Shown in pieces: positions 8,539 to 17,269 of a stretch of DNA of 64,000 bases. The stretch comes from Pseudomonadota bacterium (lineage in GTDB: Bacteria; Pseudomonadota; Gammaproteobacteria; Xanthomonadales; SZUA-38). The translations under genes and the position numbers were made by a program. Within the stretch, counting starts at the first letter, position 1. Every line of letters begins with the position of its first letter. Under the pieces are notes generated by a model. The model was not told where the DNA came from, ran no database searches, and was given only the letters and a program-made list of their open reading frames with translations. Where the stretch lies: the NCBI GenBank assembly GCA_039033415.1, contig JBCCCR010000006.1, forward strand, positions 124,001 through 188,000, written 5' to 3'.

Positions 8539-9063
8539 ATGCAAAGCCTAATGGGAATACTGCTACTGGCCGCCTCCGGCCAGAGCTGCGATCTACTCAA
8601 CCACGATTTCCGTAAGCTCGCGTCCGACGATTCTGTCAACCTGTGCGAAACCTACGAAGGTGACGTACTGCTGCTGGTCAACACGGCAAGCAAATGCGGC
8701 AATACGCCTCAGTACGACGGTCTGGAAGCCATGTATGAGGAATACCGCGAGCAGGGTTTCGCCGTGCTGGGTTTCCCCTCCAACGATTTCATGGGTCAGG
8801 AGCCTGGCACCGAAGAGCAGATCGAGGAGTTTTGTCGTCTGACCTACGGCGTGGAGTTTCCGATGTTCGAGAAGACCTTGGTCAAAGGCGGCGACGCACA
8901 TCCGCTTTTCAAGCAGCTCGCGGCGGCCGATAAAGCGCCGACCTGGAACTTCCAGAAGTACCTAGTTGGGCGCGACGGCAAGTTAATCCGGAGCTTCACG
9001 CCCCGAACGCAGCCGAACGATCCTGAACTCGTCAAGGCCATCCAGGCGGCAATCGCTCGCTAG
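8539..9063 (+). CDS. Glutathione peroxidase-family thiol peroxidase (Cys type), exported
   Basis: 174 residues. The start ATG 8539 follows GGAG by 8 bases. A short hydrophobic leader (residues 1-16, SLMGILLLAASG) suggests export to the periplasm; a lipoprotein cysteine at residue 17 is possible but the lipobox is poor. The GPx core is complete: NTASKCGNTPQYDGL with peroxidatic C53, FPSNDFMGQEPG (79-90) and the WNFQKYLV motif. C53 replaces selenocysteine, and such bacterial enzymes usually use thioredoxin rather than glutathione to reduce peroxides. It lies 31 bases after nei and is followed by a terminator. Confidence 0.92.
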   Translation: MQSLMGILLLAASGQSCDLLNHDFRKLASDDSVNLCETYEGDVLLLVNTASKCGNTPQYDGLEAMYEEYREQGFAVLGFPSNDFMGQEPGTEEQIEEFCRLTYGVEFPMFEKTLVKGGDAHPLFKQLAAADKAPTWNFQKYLVGRDGKLIRSFTPRTQPNDPELVKAIQAAIAR

Positions 9064-9085
9064 AAAACCCAAACCTTTTTCGAAA

Positions 9086-9120
9086 AAGGCGCTGGCCTGC
9101 GGGTTCAGCGCCTTTTTTTT
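9086..9120 (+). terminator. Intrinsic terminator after nei-peroxidase
   Basis: Stem GGCGCTG (9088-9094) and CAGCGCC (9106-9112) with an 11-base loop, preceded by A residues and followed by eight T residues (9113-9120). It stands 23 bases after the peroxidase stop. Confidence 0.88.
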
Positions 9121-9419
9121 GCGGTCGCCATGGACAAAAAGGACGACGTCCAAACGTGCGGCAACGCGTTTAAGGGAGAAAATTAAGGAATGCCGCGGGC
9201 GTAGCTTTGTAGAGGGAGGGGACCCGACCGAGGGAGGGGAGAATGGGGAGGAACGTTCGGCCGGGCCCCCGCTTTCAACAACCCCTATTCTAGACAATGC
9301 TCGTGAATTTCCGGTGAAAATCTAGACGCTTTTCAGATTTTTCTAATTTCTTGCCCAAATAGGAGGACTTGTCGAAGAATTTTGTCTAGAATCTTCGCCT
9401 TTATGGTTACCTCCGTCCA
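9121..9419 (+). promoter_or_regulatory. Upstream region of the MerR-type gene with repeated TCTAGA-centred sites
   Basis: This 299-bp gap holds no gene. Three TCTAGA hexamers occur within about 100 bp: ATTCTAGACAA at 9287-9297, TCTAGAC at 9321-9327 and TTGTCTAGAAT at 9382-9392. The first and third are exact inverted copies over 11 bases. The third is also flanked by a 6-bp inverted repeat CGAAGA (9373-9378) and TCTTCG (9392-9397). Relatives of the LitR/CarH group of MerR regulators commonly bind such palindromes upstream of their own gene and nearby photolyase genes, so autoregulation is likely, but this is inference. The left half (9121-9280) is purine-rich (GAGGG runs) and shows nothing clear. 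Confidence 0.5.
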
Positions 9420-10379
9420 ATGACTATGGCCGAAAATGCTCACAATCTGTTCTCCATCGGGGCTGTTGCCCGCCTGACGGGCTTAACCACGCATAGCCTC
9501 CGCAAATGGGAAGACCGATATCAGGTGGTGACGCCGCTGCGCAGCGACGGCGGTGACCGCCGCTACACGAGCGTGCAGGTGGCGCGGCTGACGCTGCTGA
9601 AGGAGCTGGTCGACGCCGGCCACAGCATCAGCGAACTGGCTGGACTCACAACCGAACGGCTCAAAGCCCGCTCGCTGGCAACCCTGATGCCCCGCGAGCC
9701 GCGAAGCGAAAACGCGTTTAAGGTAGCTGTGCTGGGAGAATTCCTGCCCGCGCTGCTGGAGTATCACAACCCGCTGTCCCCGTCGCTGGACGTCATTGCC
9801 AGCGGCAGCGATGCCGCTGAACTCGACGGGACGCGCGCTGACGCGGTGATCGTTGAAACCTGCAGCCTCGGGGAGCAGCCCGAAGAAACGCTGCACACGA
9901 TTCGGCGGCTGACGGGCGCCCGGTGTCTGGTGGTGCTCTATCGATTCAGCACCCGCACCGACGCCGCCCGCCTGCGCGCCGCTGACGTGATTTGCCTGCG
10001 TATGCCGGTCGATTACCAGGAGCTGCAGCGTCAGGTCGTATCGATGGTGGCCGCGCGAACCGAACCGAACCTCAATGGCGACAGGCCGCCGCCGCAGCGC
10101 TACAGCAAGGAGCTGCTGGCGCGTCTGATGACCATCCAGCCGAGCATCGGCTGTGAGTGTCCGGGGCACGTTGCGGAGATTGTCGCAACGCTGATGGATT
10201 TCGAGGCGTACAGCGCCAACTGCGAGTCAAAAAACGCCGCCGACGCCCAGATTCACCGCAACCTCCACCTCACCGCATCACGAGCACGCGCTGCCTTTGA
10301 GGCGGCGCTCACCGAGGTGGCCGCGCATGAGGGGATCTCGCTCACCGAGACGCTCCCGAGAAGAAGCGCTTCACACTGA
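9420..10379 (+). CDS. MerR-family transcriptional regulator with Rossmann-like C-terminal domain
   Basis: 319 residues. Residues 10-80 form a MerR winged helix (FSIGAVARLTGL, HSLRKWEDRY, GDRRYTSVQVARL) close to the LitR/CarH/MlrA group. Unlike LitR, no helical B12-cap domain follows. Residues about 105-210 look like a Rossmann or receiver-like fold without the cobalamin motif DxHxxG, and the end (about 235-310) carries a Cys/His-containing segment GCECPGHVAEIV and a helical region with an EAYSANCE segment. It therefore probably does not use the adenosylcobalamin light switch. Its neighbours (photolyases, Nei, peroxidase) suggest it controls the response to light or oxidants. Starts are ATG 9420 or ATG 9426; no clear Shine-Dalgarno sequence. 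Confidence 0.85.
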   Translation: MTMAENAHNLFSIGAVARLTGLTTHSLRKWEDRYQVVTPLRSDGGDRRYTSVQVARLTLLKELVDAGHSISELAGLTTERLKARSLATLMPREPRSENAFKVAVLGEFLPALLEYHNPLSPSLDVIASGSDAAELDGTRADAVIVETCSLGEQPEETLHTIRRLTGARCLVVLYRFSTRTDAARLRAADVICLRMPVDYQELQRQVVSMVAARTEPNLNGDRPPPQRYSKELLARLMTIQPSIGCECPGHVAEIVATLMDFEAYSANCESKNAADAQIHRNLHLTASRARAAFEAALTEVAAHEGISLTETLPRRSASH

Positions 10380-10416
10380 GGCGCAGCGGCCGGCGCCGCA
10401 GGCCCGGTAGTTTAGG

Positions 10417-11862
10417 CTAGCCCTTGCTCTCCTGAAGCGCCGCCAGCGCGGCTTCCCGAGCCTCTCGGTGGTCGACGATGGGATGTGGGTAGTCCGTCCC
10501 GAGCTCAACGCCAGCTTTTCTTAAGATCTCCACCGGCGCTTCCCACGGGCGATTCAGAAATTTCTGCGGCACCTTTGCCAACTCCGGCACCCAGCGTCGA
10601 ACGTAGGCACCATCCGGGTCGAATTTTTCGCCCTGACTCATCGGATTGAAGATGCGGAAGTAAGGCGCAGCGTCGGCGCCGCTGCCGGCAACCCATTGCC
10701 AGCTAGCGGCGTTGCTGGCAAGGTCTGCGTCGACCAACGTATCCCAGAACCAGTCCTCACCGGCACGCCAGTGCTGGCGCAGGTGTTTCACCAGAAACGA
10801 GCCCACCACCATACGAACCCGGTTGTGCATCCAGCCCGTATGCCACAGCTGACGCATGCCCGCGTCCACCAGCGGATAGCCGGTCTGGCCCCGCTGCCAG
10901 TGCTCCAGCTCGACGTTGTCGCTTCGCCAGGGAAAGCGATCGAACTGGTCGCGGAAATTTGCCTCGGGCAGCTCGGGAAACAGCGTCAGAAGATGGTACG
11001 AAAAGTCGCGCCAGCCCAGCTCGCGAAGATAGGCGTCGCTCGCCTGCCCGCTGACCTCGCCAAAGCCGGCGGCCATCTTGAGCGCCTGCCAAACCTGGTT
11101 TGGGCTGATCTCACCGAAGTGCAGGTACGGTGAAAGCCGGGAGGTGTGGTCTTTGCCGGGCCGATCGCGGCCTTCAGCGTAGTCATCCGCTGCGTGGGTC
11201 ACAAAATCGCGGAGCCGCTCGTGGGCACCGGCCTCGCCCGGCTGCCAGCTCTCCCGCAGGCCACCGGCCCAGTCGGGTTTCGTCGGCAGCAGCGCCCAGG
11301 CGGCAAGATCGTCGCTGGCGACGTTATCGCCTTCATACCAGTCCAGCTGATCCGGCATCTCACGCGCGGCCCGATCGCCGATCTGCGCAAGCGAGGCACG
11401 CCAGAACGGCGTGAACACCTTGTACGGGCGACCATCGTTGGTGCGAACCTGCTCGGGCTCCAGCAGCAGCCGGCCGGGAAAACGCTTGACGCTCAGCCGC
11501 TCACCCAGCAGCGCATGCGCGCGCCGCTGCTGCTCAGCGGCCCAGGGCTCGTAGGCCCGGGAAAAAAAGATTGCCTGGGCGCCAGTCGCCTCAACCACCG
11601 ACTCCAGGATCTCCTCGGCGGCACCGTCGGCCAGGACCAGCCGCCCGCCCTGCTCCCGGATTCGCCGAGCGAGGTCGTCCAGGCTGTGATGCAGCCACCA
11701 CCGGCTGGCGCCGCCTTCCTGCCAGGTGCCGGCCGCTGCGCGATCGCGAATGTAAATCGGCAGCACCGGGCCCAGCTCGGCGGCAGCCGCCAGCGCGGCG
11801 TGATCGCTGAGCCTTAGGTCGTTGAAAAACCAACAGATTACGGGTGCGTTTGAGTCGGTCAT
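10417..11862 (-). CDS. phrB: Deoxyribodipyrimidine (CPD) photolyase
   Basis: 481 residues in normal domain order. The N-terminal alpha/beta antenna domain begins VICWFFNDLRLSDHAAL and ends with PYKVFTPFWRASL; the FAD-binding domain includes HTSRLSPYLHFGEIS, LGWRDFSYHLL, HNRVRM and DADLASNAASWQWVAG, as in class I CPD photolyases. The enzyme uses blue light to split cyclobutane pyrimidine dimers in DNA. It follows the PhrB-type gene by 2 bases, so the two form one operon that runs convergent to the MerR-type gene. The C-terminus GTDYPHPIVDHREARE is typical of proteobacterial enzymes. Confidence 0.95.
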   Translation of the reverse strand: MTDSNAPVICWFFNDLRLSDHAALAAAAELGPVLPIYIRDRAAAGTWQEGGASRWWLHHSLDDLARRIREQGGRLVLADGAAEEILESVVEATGAQAIFFSRAYEPWAAEQQRRAHALLGERLSVKRFPGRLLLEPEQVRTNDGRPYKVFTPFWRASLAQIGDRAAREMPDQLDWYEGDNVASDDLAAWALLPTKPDWAGGLRESWQPGEAGAHERLRDFVTHAADDYAEGRDRPGKDHTSRLSPYLHFGEISPNQVWQALKMAAGFGEVSGQASDAYLRELGWRDFSYHLLTLFPELPEANFRDQFDRFPWRSDNVELEHWQRGQTGYPLVDAGMRQLWHTGWMHNRVRMVVGSFLVKHLRQHWRAGEDWFWDTLVDADLASNAASWQWVAGSGADAAPYFRIFNPMSQGEKFDPDGAYVRRWVPELAKVPQKFLNRPWEAPVEILRKAGVELGTDYPHPIVDHREAREAALAALQESKG

Positions 11863-11864
11863 CG

Positions 11865-13361
11865 TCAGGCGGTGTAGTCGTTCAAGAATTGTTCAGCGGC
11901 GGCAAAAATGCCGTCGCGGCGCTCGCTTTTCATTCGGTCCAGCGTTTTGACCATCATCGACAGGCGGTGATTCCCGGCAAAAAAGCTGCGGTGCCGATCC
12001 ACGAAACGCCAGTAGAGGCCGTCCACCACGTCGCACCACGGGCCCCGGGAATAATCGCTCATCTTGAGCAAATAGTTCGAGCCGCAGATATAGGGTTTGG
12101 TCGCAAAAACCCCGCCGTCGGAAAACAGCGCCATGCCGTACACATTCGGGCCCATGACCCAATCCGCCGAGTCGACGTGAGTCACCATAAACCAGTCGTG
12201 GACCTGGCGCGGTTCGATTTCGCAAAGGTTCATCAGGTTGCCGACCACCATCAGCCGGACGATGTGGTGCGACCAACCGAGCTTATTCACGGTGTCGATC
12301 GCGTGGTCGAGCGGCTCAATCCCGGTCTCACCGGTGAACCAGGCGTCGGTGAGCGATCGATGATGGTTCCAAAAGTTACGTTGCCGCTGTTCCTCATCGA
12401 AATGCTGGTAGACGCCACGGATGAACTCGCGCCAGCCGATCACCTGCCGCACAAACCCCTCGAGGCTGTTGAGCGGAATATCGTCGCGCTCCGCCTTTTC
12501 CAGCGCCCGCTCGAGCACCTCCGCGGGGGTGATCAATCCGAGATTCATCATCGGTGAAATCACCCCGTGAAAGACGGTATCGCTGCGCTTGCTCAGGGCA
12601 TCCTGGTAGCGCCCGAAATCAGGCAGCCGGTCCTCGATGAATCGGTTGACCCATACCAGCGCGGAGCGCCGGGTGACCGGCCACCAAAAGTCATCCGCCC
12701 TGCCCGGGTGGTCAGCAAAGTGCTCTTTGACCAGCGCCACCACCTCTTTGGTATGGTCGGTCCAGGCCATCTCAGGCATCGCCGGAATGTCCAGCTTCGC
12801 TGGCAGCTTCTTTCGGTTGTCCTGGTCGAAGCTCCACTGCCCCCCGCGCGGCTTGCCGTCAGCGTCCATCATCAGGCCAAACGATTTGCGCTGTCGCTTG
12901 TAGAAATCCGCCATGAACGGCTTTTTCACCGAGTCCAGATAGCCCGCGAAGTCGTCCCGACTGCTCATGAACATCGGTGAGCGAAGCGTCTCCAGCCCAA
13001 GATCATGAACATTGCAAAAATCGCTGATGCGCTCGGCGAAGAAGTGGTCCTCCAGCTCGAAGCAGACGAGCTTCTGGAGCCCGTTGGCGGCGACAAACGC
13101 CTCGAGCCGATCCTCGTAACTCTCCTCGGATGCCGGGTCGAGCTGCCGGTAGGTGACGTCAAAATCCCGCCGCGCCAGCTCATCCGCGTACTCGCGCATG
13201 GCGGCCAGGAACAGCACCAGCTTCTGCTGATGGTGCTTGACGTAGATGCATAGCCCCACGTCCTCGCACATGAAGACTGGCCCGGCGTCGTCGGGCAGGA
13301 GGTTGGGTGGGAACAGCTGGCTGCCGGTGATCAGCAGGCCGCTGCGCAACGACTCGGACAC
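11865..13361 (-). CDS. FeS-BCP/PhrB-type cryptochrome-photolyase lacking the cluster CxxC
   Basis: 498 residues of the bacterial (6-4) photolyase/cryptochrome group (PhrB of Agrobacterium, CryB of Rhodobacter). Family marks include the long antenna domain, GWREFIRGVYQHF, HHIVRLMVVGNLMNLC, DWVMGPNVYGMALFSDGG and KMSDY. Known members bind a 4Fe-4S cluster with four cysteines, two of them in a CxxC directly after MSDY. Here MSDY is followed by S438-R-G-P-W-C443, and the insert between this point and LYW is shortened by about ten residues. C380 (MNLCEIEP) and C443 could match the first and fourth ligands, but the CxxC is gone. FAD-binding parts look intact. The role (6-4 repair or signalling) is therefore open. 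First gene of the operon with phrB. Confidence 0.9.
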   Translation of the reverse strand: MSESLRSGLLITGSQLFPPNLLPDDAGPVFMCEDVGLCIYVKHHQQKLVLFLAAMREYADELARRDFDVTYRQLDPASEESYEDRLEAFVAANGLQKLVCFELEDHFFAERISDFCNVHDLGLETLRSPMFMSSRDDFAGYLDSVKKPFMADFYKRQRKSFGLMMDADGKPRGGQWSFDQDNRKKLPAKLDIPAMPEMAWTDHTKEVVALVKEHFADHPGRADDFWWPVTRRSALVWVNRFIEDRLPDFGRYQDALSKRSDTVFHGVISPMMNLGLITPAEVLERALEKAERDDIPLNSLEGFVRQVIGWREFIRGVYQHFDEEQRQRNFWNHHRSLTDAWFTGETGIEPLDHAIDTVNKLGWSHHIVRLMVVGNLMNLCEIEPRQVHDWFMVTHVDSADWVMGPNVYGMALFSDGGVFATKPYICGSNYLLKMSDYSRGPWCDVVDGLYWRFVDRHRSFFAGNHRLSMMVKTLDRMKSERRDGIFAAAEQFLNDYTA

Positions 13362-13457
13362 GCGAGCTCCGTGGTGAAGATCAGTGAGCGCGGGAGGCTA
13401 GCGCCGTAATCGGCAACAGCGCGTGAATTTGCGGCTCAGGCAGCAATCAAAGCTGGG

Positions 13458-13793
13458 TTACAGCCGCTCCCGCCACTGCGCTTCGCTAAAGCCCACCGAC
13501 AGCTCCCGACCCCAGTCGACGAGCGGGCGCTTGATGAGCGTGACGTTGGCCGCCAGGAGCGCCACGTCACCCGCCATAACCTGCTCCTGTTCGTCGCCCG
13601 CGAGCTGGCGCCAGCTGGTGGACCGGCGGTTGATCAGCTTGTCCGCGCCCAGTTCGGCAAACCAGCTCTCAAGCTGGCCGTTGGAGACCGGAGACTCCCG
13701 GAGGTCGACGAACTCATAGCTGACGCCCTGTCCGTCCAGAAACTTCAGCGCTTTGCGGCAGGTATCACACTGCTTGATGCCGTAGACCTTCAC
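13458..13793 (-). CDS. yffB: ArsC/Spx-like reductase family protein (YffB)
   Basis: 111 residues with a thioredoxin-like fold and N-terminal C9-D-T-C12, the ArsC/Spx/MgsR superfamily signature, followed by YEFVDLRE and the RRSTSWRQL segment. Proteobacterial YffB proteins have thiol reductase-like structure but no proven arsenate reductase role. Its start overlaps the dapD stop by 4 bases, and dapD overlaps glnD, so the three are co-transcribed; association of this family with dapD is common in Gammaproteobacteria. Confidence 0.9.
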   Translation of the reverse strand: MKVYGIKQCDTCRKALKFLDGQGVSYEFVDLRESPVSNGQLESWFAELGADKLINRRSTSWRQLAGDEQEQVMAGDVALLAANVTLIKRPLVDWGRELSVGFSEAQWRERL

Positions 13794-14626
13794 TCGCCGG
13801 ACCGCAGCAGTTCGTTGATGCCCACCTTGGCGCGGGTCTTTTCATCCACCTGTTTGACGATCACGGCGCAGTAGAGGCTGTGGCTTCCGTCAGCCGCCGG
13901 CAGCGACCCCGAGACCACCACCGAGCCGGCCGGGACGCGGCCATAGCTGACTTCCCCCGTGGCCCGGTTATAGATCCGGGTGCTCTGACCGATGAACACC
14001 CCCATCGAAATGACCGAGCCCGCTTCGACCACCACCCCCTCGACCACTTCAGATCGAGCGCCGATGAAACAGTTATCTTCGATGATGGTGGGGCCAGCCT
14101 GAAGGGGTTCGAGCACGCCGCCGATACCCACACCGCCAGACAGATGCACGTTCTTGCCAATCTGGGCGCAGGATCCCACGGTGGCCCAGGTATCCACCAT
14201 CGTGCCGGCGTCAACGTAGGCCCCGATGTTGATATAGCTCGGCATGGCGACCACGTTGGGCGCCAGATAAGCGCCTCGGCGAACCGTCGCCGGCGGCACA
14301 ATGCGCGCTCCGGTGGCGGCGACACTATCATCATCGCTGGCAAAGCGGCACGGCACCTTGTCGAAGTAGCGGGTGTAGCCGCCGTCGATCTCGCGATTGT
14401 CATGGAGCGCAAAAAACAGCAGCACGGCCTTCTTCAGCCACTGATTGACCTGCCAGCCGCGGGCGCCCGGTTCCGCGACCCGCAGCGTACCCGCTTCGAG
14501 GCTGCTGATAGCCTGTGCCACGGCGTCGCCTGCCTTCGCTTTGAGCTCGTCGCGGGACAGTTCAGCTCGTCGCTCGAACGCCTCGTCGATCCTCGATTGC
14601 AGTGATTCCACGTTGAGTTCAGGCAT
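13790..14626 (-). CDS. dapD: Tetrahydrodipicolinate N-succinyltransferase
   Basis: 278 residues (E. coli 274). The N-terminal helical domain is followed by a left-handed beta-helix of hexapeptide repeats with the family motif [20 protein letters not shown], and a C-terminal tail that binds succinyl-CoA. It transfers succinyl from succinyl-CoA to tetrahydrodipicolinate in lysine and meso-diaminopimelate synthesis; the active form is a cytosolic trimer. It overlaps glnD by 8 bases and yffB by 4. Confidence 0.97.
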   Translation of the reverse strand: MPELNVESLQSRIDEAFERRAELSRDELKAKAGDAVAQAISSLEAGTLRVAEPGARGWQVNQWLKKAVLLFFALHDNREIDGGYTRYFDKVPCRFASDDDSVAATGARIVPPATVRRGAYLAPNVVAMPSYINIGAYVDAGTMVDTWATVGSCAQIGKNVHLSGGVGIGGVLEPLQAGPTIIEDNCFIGARSEVVEGVVVEAGSVISMGVFIGQSTRIYNRATGEVSYGRVPAGSVVVSGSLPAADGSHSLYCAVIVKQVDEKTRAKVGINELLRSGE

Positions 14627-17171
14627 TTTCCAGGGCTTCCTGTATAGCGGTTTCCAGCTGATGACTGGCCTTTTCGTCCAGCGGCCGGTCGTCCCGATCG
14701 CTGATCACAAACACATCTTCTACTCGATCGCCCAGCGTGACCACCCGAACGCCGTGGATACGCACCTTCTGGGCCATCAGCGTGCCGGCGATGATCGCCA
14801 GCAGTCCGGGTCGGTCGGAGCCGAACACCTCCATTTCCGTGAATCGGCCGGCCGCGTCGGGGCGAAACCAGATATTTGGGCGACGCTGAAACGGCTTGAG
14901 GCGGGCCGGCATACGGCTCCCCTGGTTGGTCGGCTCAAAGTCGGGCAGACGACGCAGCCGATCCAGCACCCGCTGATTCAGCCGCTGCACCGACGCCTTG
15001 TCGAGCGTCGCCGAGCCGCTGGCATCCAGCACCAGAAAGGTGTCGAGCACGTGCCCGTCAGCGGTGGTAAAACCTCGAGCGTCCACCACGCTGAGCCCGC
15101 TGCGACCCAGGCAGTCCACAATGCTGGCAAACGTGCCTTCGATGTTCGGCGCGTACACCATCAGCTCCGCAGCGCCGCTATCGGCCGACTGCCGCATGGC
15201 GACCAGCGGCATGGTCACCGGCCCCTGCGGACCGTCGATCATCAGCTCCTGGGTGTGCCAGGCAACCTGATCGGGCGTGTGGCGCAAAAAATACTCGTCG
15301 CTCAGGTCACCCCACAGCGTTTCGCGAGCGGCCGCGCCAATCCCCTCGCGTTCCAGCAGCACGCTGGCGCGCGCCCGGGTGTCAGCGATGGTGTCCGAGC
15401 GTTCCGCCAGATTATTCGGGCCACGCTCCAGCGCCTCCACCGTCAGGACATAAAGCTGGGACAAAAGTCGGGCCTTCCAGGAATTCCACAGCTTGATGCT
15501 GGTGCCGGAGATGTCCGCCAGCGTCAGCAGGTACAGGAGGTCGAGCCGGCGGCGGGTGCCGACCAGCTCACTGAATTGCGCCACCACGGCCGGGTCCGCG
15601 ATGTCCTGACGCTGCGCAGTCATCGACATCAGCAGGTGGTGGCGAACCAGCCAGGCGACCTGCGCGCTGTCGCTCTCGGAAAACCCGTGGTCGGCGCAGA
15701 AGGTGCGCGCATCCTGCTCTCCAAGCTCGGAGTGATCGCCGCCCCGCCCCTTGGCGATATCATGGAAAAACGCGCCGAGATAGAGAATTTCCGGGGCCGC
15801 GAGCGATCGAAACAGGTCGTGGGCCATCGGATAGGTTTTGTCGTCCCGCCGGGTAGCGAAGTAGTGCACATACTTCATGACCTCAAGCGTGTGCTGATCG
15901 ACCGTAAACACATGAAAAAGGTCGAACTGCATGCGGCCGACAATCTGCCGAAACACCGGCAGGTACGCGTCGAGCACCTCATACCGATGCATTTTTTCCA
16001 GGATTTCCGGCAGCCGGCGTCCGTCTCGCCACAGGTCGCCAAAGATCTGGCGCGCCTCCAAGCTGCGGCGGAACGACTCATCGATGAGGGACCGAGAGGC
16101 CCGAAGCTGCCGGAGCGTATCGGCGCGGACCCCGCGCAGCTCCGGAATTTCCTGCAGCACCCGAAACAGTCTTAGCAGCAGCAGCGGGTTCTCGGGCAGC
16201 GGATTTGGCCTCGCAAACTCCAGATAGCCTTGCCGAACCTGAAAGTCGTCGTCGACGCGGGTCAGGCTGCTGCGCTTGCGTCGCCCCAGGATATCCTCAT
16301 CAAAAGCCTGCAGCAGGCGCTCGTTCAGCCGCTCCAGCTGCATGACGCGGCGGAAATAATCCTGCATAAACTGCTCGACCGCCAGATTGGCGCCGGGCAC
16401 GTCGGCAAAGCCGAACTGGGCGGCGAGCTCGCGCTGGTGCGCAAAAAGCAGCCGGTTTTCCTTACGCTTCGCCGCGAGGTGGAGGCCGTACCGGACCCGC
16501 CACAGGTAGCGTTGCCCCTCCATCACCGCCTGGTACTCCTCCTCGGTGAGGAAGCCGGCGCGCGCGGTCTCCAGGAGGGATTCCGCGCCGTAGTGTCGTT
16601 TCGCCACCCACGCGATCGTCTGGATATCGCGCAGCCCCCCTGGTCCCTCCTTAACATTGGGCTCCAGGTTGTAGGCGGTGCCACCGAAACGCTTGTGGCG
16701 GGTTTTCTGCTCTGCAAGCTTAGCCCGGAAGTAGGCCTCACCGCGCCAGATGCGCTTGGGGGAAAGGGCCTGGCGAAGCTGCTGCGGCAGGATCTCATCG
16801 CCAGCCAGCAGCCGAGTTTCCATGAGCGTGGTGGCGGTACTCACATCGTCTCGGCTGGCCTTGACGCACTCCTTAACCGTGCGCACCGAATGCCCGACCT
16901 CGAGCCTCAGGTCCCACAGCTGCGTGATAAAGCCGCTGACCGCTTCCGGGGGCTTGCCGTTCGGCAGCAAAATCAGCAGATCAATATCGGAAAATGGGTG
17001 GAGCTCACCGCGGCCGTAGCCGCCGACGGCGAGCAGCGAGATGCGAGCCGATGGATCCAGAATTCGGCGCCAAAGCGCCACCACCAGCTGGTCCATGGCC
17101 TGGGCCCGGCCATGAACGATGCGAGATATATCGACCTGATCGTGAAACGCCGCATTGAGCGTTTCATCCAC
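14619..17171 (-). CDS. glnD: Bifunctional [protein-PII] uridylyltransferase/uridylyl-removing enzyme
   Basis: 850 residues from the GTG at 17171. Order of domains: nucleotidyltransferase with [17 protein letters not shown] (50-66; D62, D64), a helical region, an HD phosphohydrolase with [17 protein letters not shown] at about 450, and two C-terminal ACT domains that sense glutamine. The enzyme uridylylates PII when nitrogen is scarce and removes UMP when glutamine is high. The frame stays open and homologous for 34 more codons up to a CTG at 17273 that follows AAGGAG by 7 bases; this would give 884 residues, near the 890 of E. coli, so the true start is probably non-AUG (see findings). Located between map and dapD as in E. 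coli. Confidence 0.96.
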   Translation of the reverse strand: MDETLNAAFHDQVDISRIVHGRAQAMDQLVVALWRRILDPSARISLLAVGGYGRGELHPFSDIDLLILLPNGKPPEAVSGFITQLWDLRLEVGHSVRTVKECVKASRDDVSTATTLMETRLLAGDEILPQQLRQALSPKRIWRGEAYFRAKLAEQKTRHKRFGGTAYNLEPNVKEGPGGLRDIQTIAWVAKRHYGAESLLETARAGFLTEEEYQAVMEGQRYLWRVRYGLHLAAKRKENRLLFAHQRELAAQFGFADVPGANLAVEQFMQDYFRRVMQLERLNERLLQAFDEDILGRRKRSSLTRVDDDFQVRQGYLEFARPNPLPENPLLLLRLFRVLQEIPELRGVRADTLRQLRASRSLIDESFRRSLEARQIFGDLWRDGRRLPEILEKMHRYEVLDAYLPVFRQIVGRMQFDLFHVFTVDQHTLEVMKYVHYFATRRDDKTYPMAHDLFRSLAAPEILYLGAFFHDIAKGRGGDHSELGEQDARTFCADHGFSESDSAQVAWLVRHHLLMSMTAQRQDIADPAVVAQFSELVGTRRRLDLLYLLTLADISGTSIKLWNSWKARLLSQLYVLTVEALERGPNNLAERSDTIADTRARASVLLEREGIGAAARETLWGDLSDEYFLRHTPDQVAWHTQELMIDGPQGPVTMPLVAMRQSADSGAAELMVYAPNIEGTFASIVDCLGRSGLSVVDARGFTTADGHVLDTFLVLDASGSATLDKASVQRLNQRVLDRLRRLPDFEPTNQGSRMPARLKPFQRRPNIWFRPDAAGRFTEMEVFGSDRPGLLAIIAGTLMAQKVRIHGVRVVTLGDRVEDVFVISDRDDRPLDEKASHQLETAIQEALENA

Positions 17172-17269
17172 CTTATCAAGCCAGCTGCGGAGGACTTTGG
17201 CGGTCGCGTCGTCGGCGAGGGGCGGCCAATCCCAGCCGATGTCAGCCTGCTCACCGGCCGACGGCAGGA

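Noticed and set aside
14445-16175. Long plus-strand open frame (576 codons) opposite glnD
   Set aside because: GlnD on the minus strand has all its motifs; the antisense frame shows no domain and is a GC-content effect.
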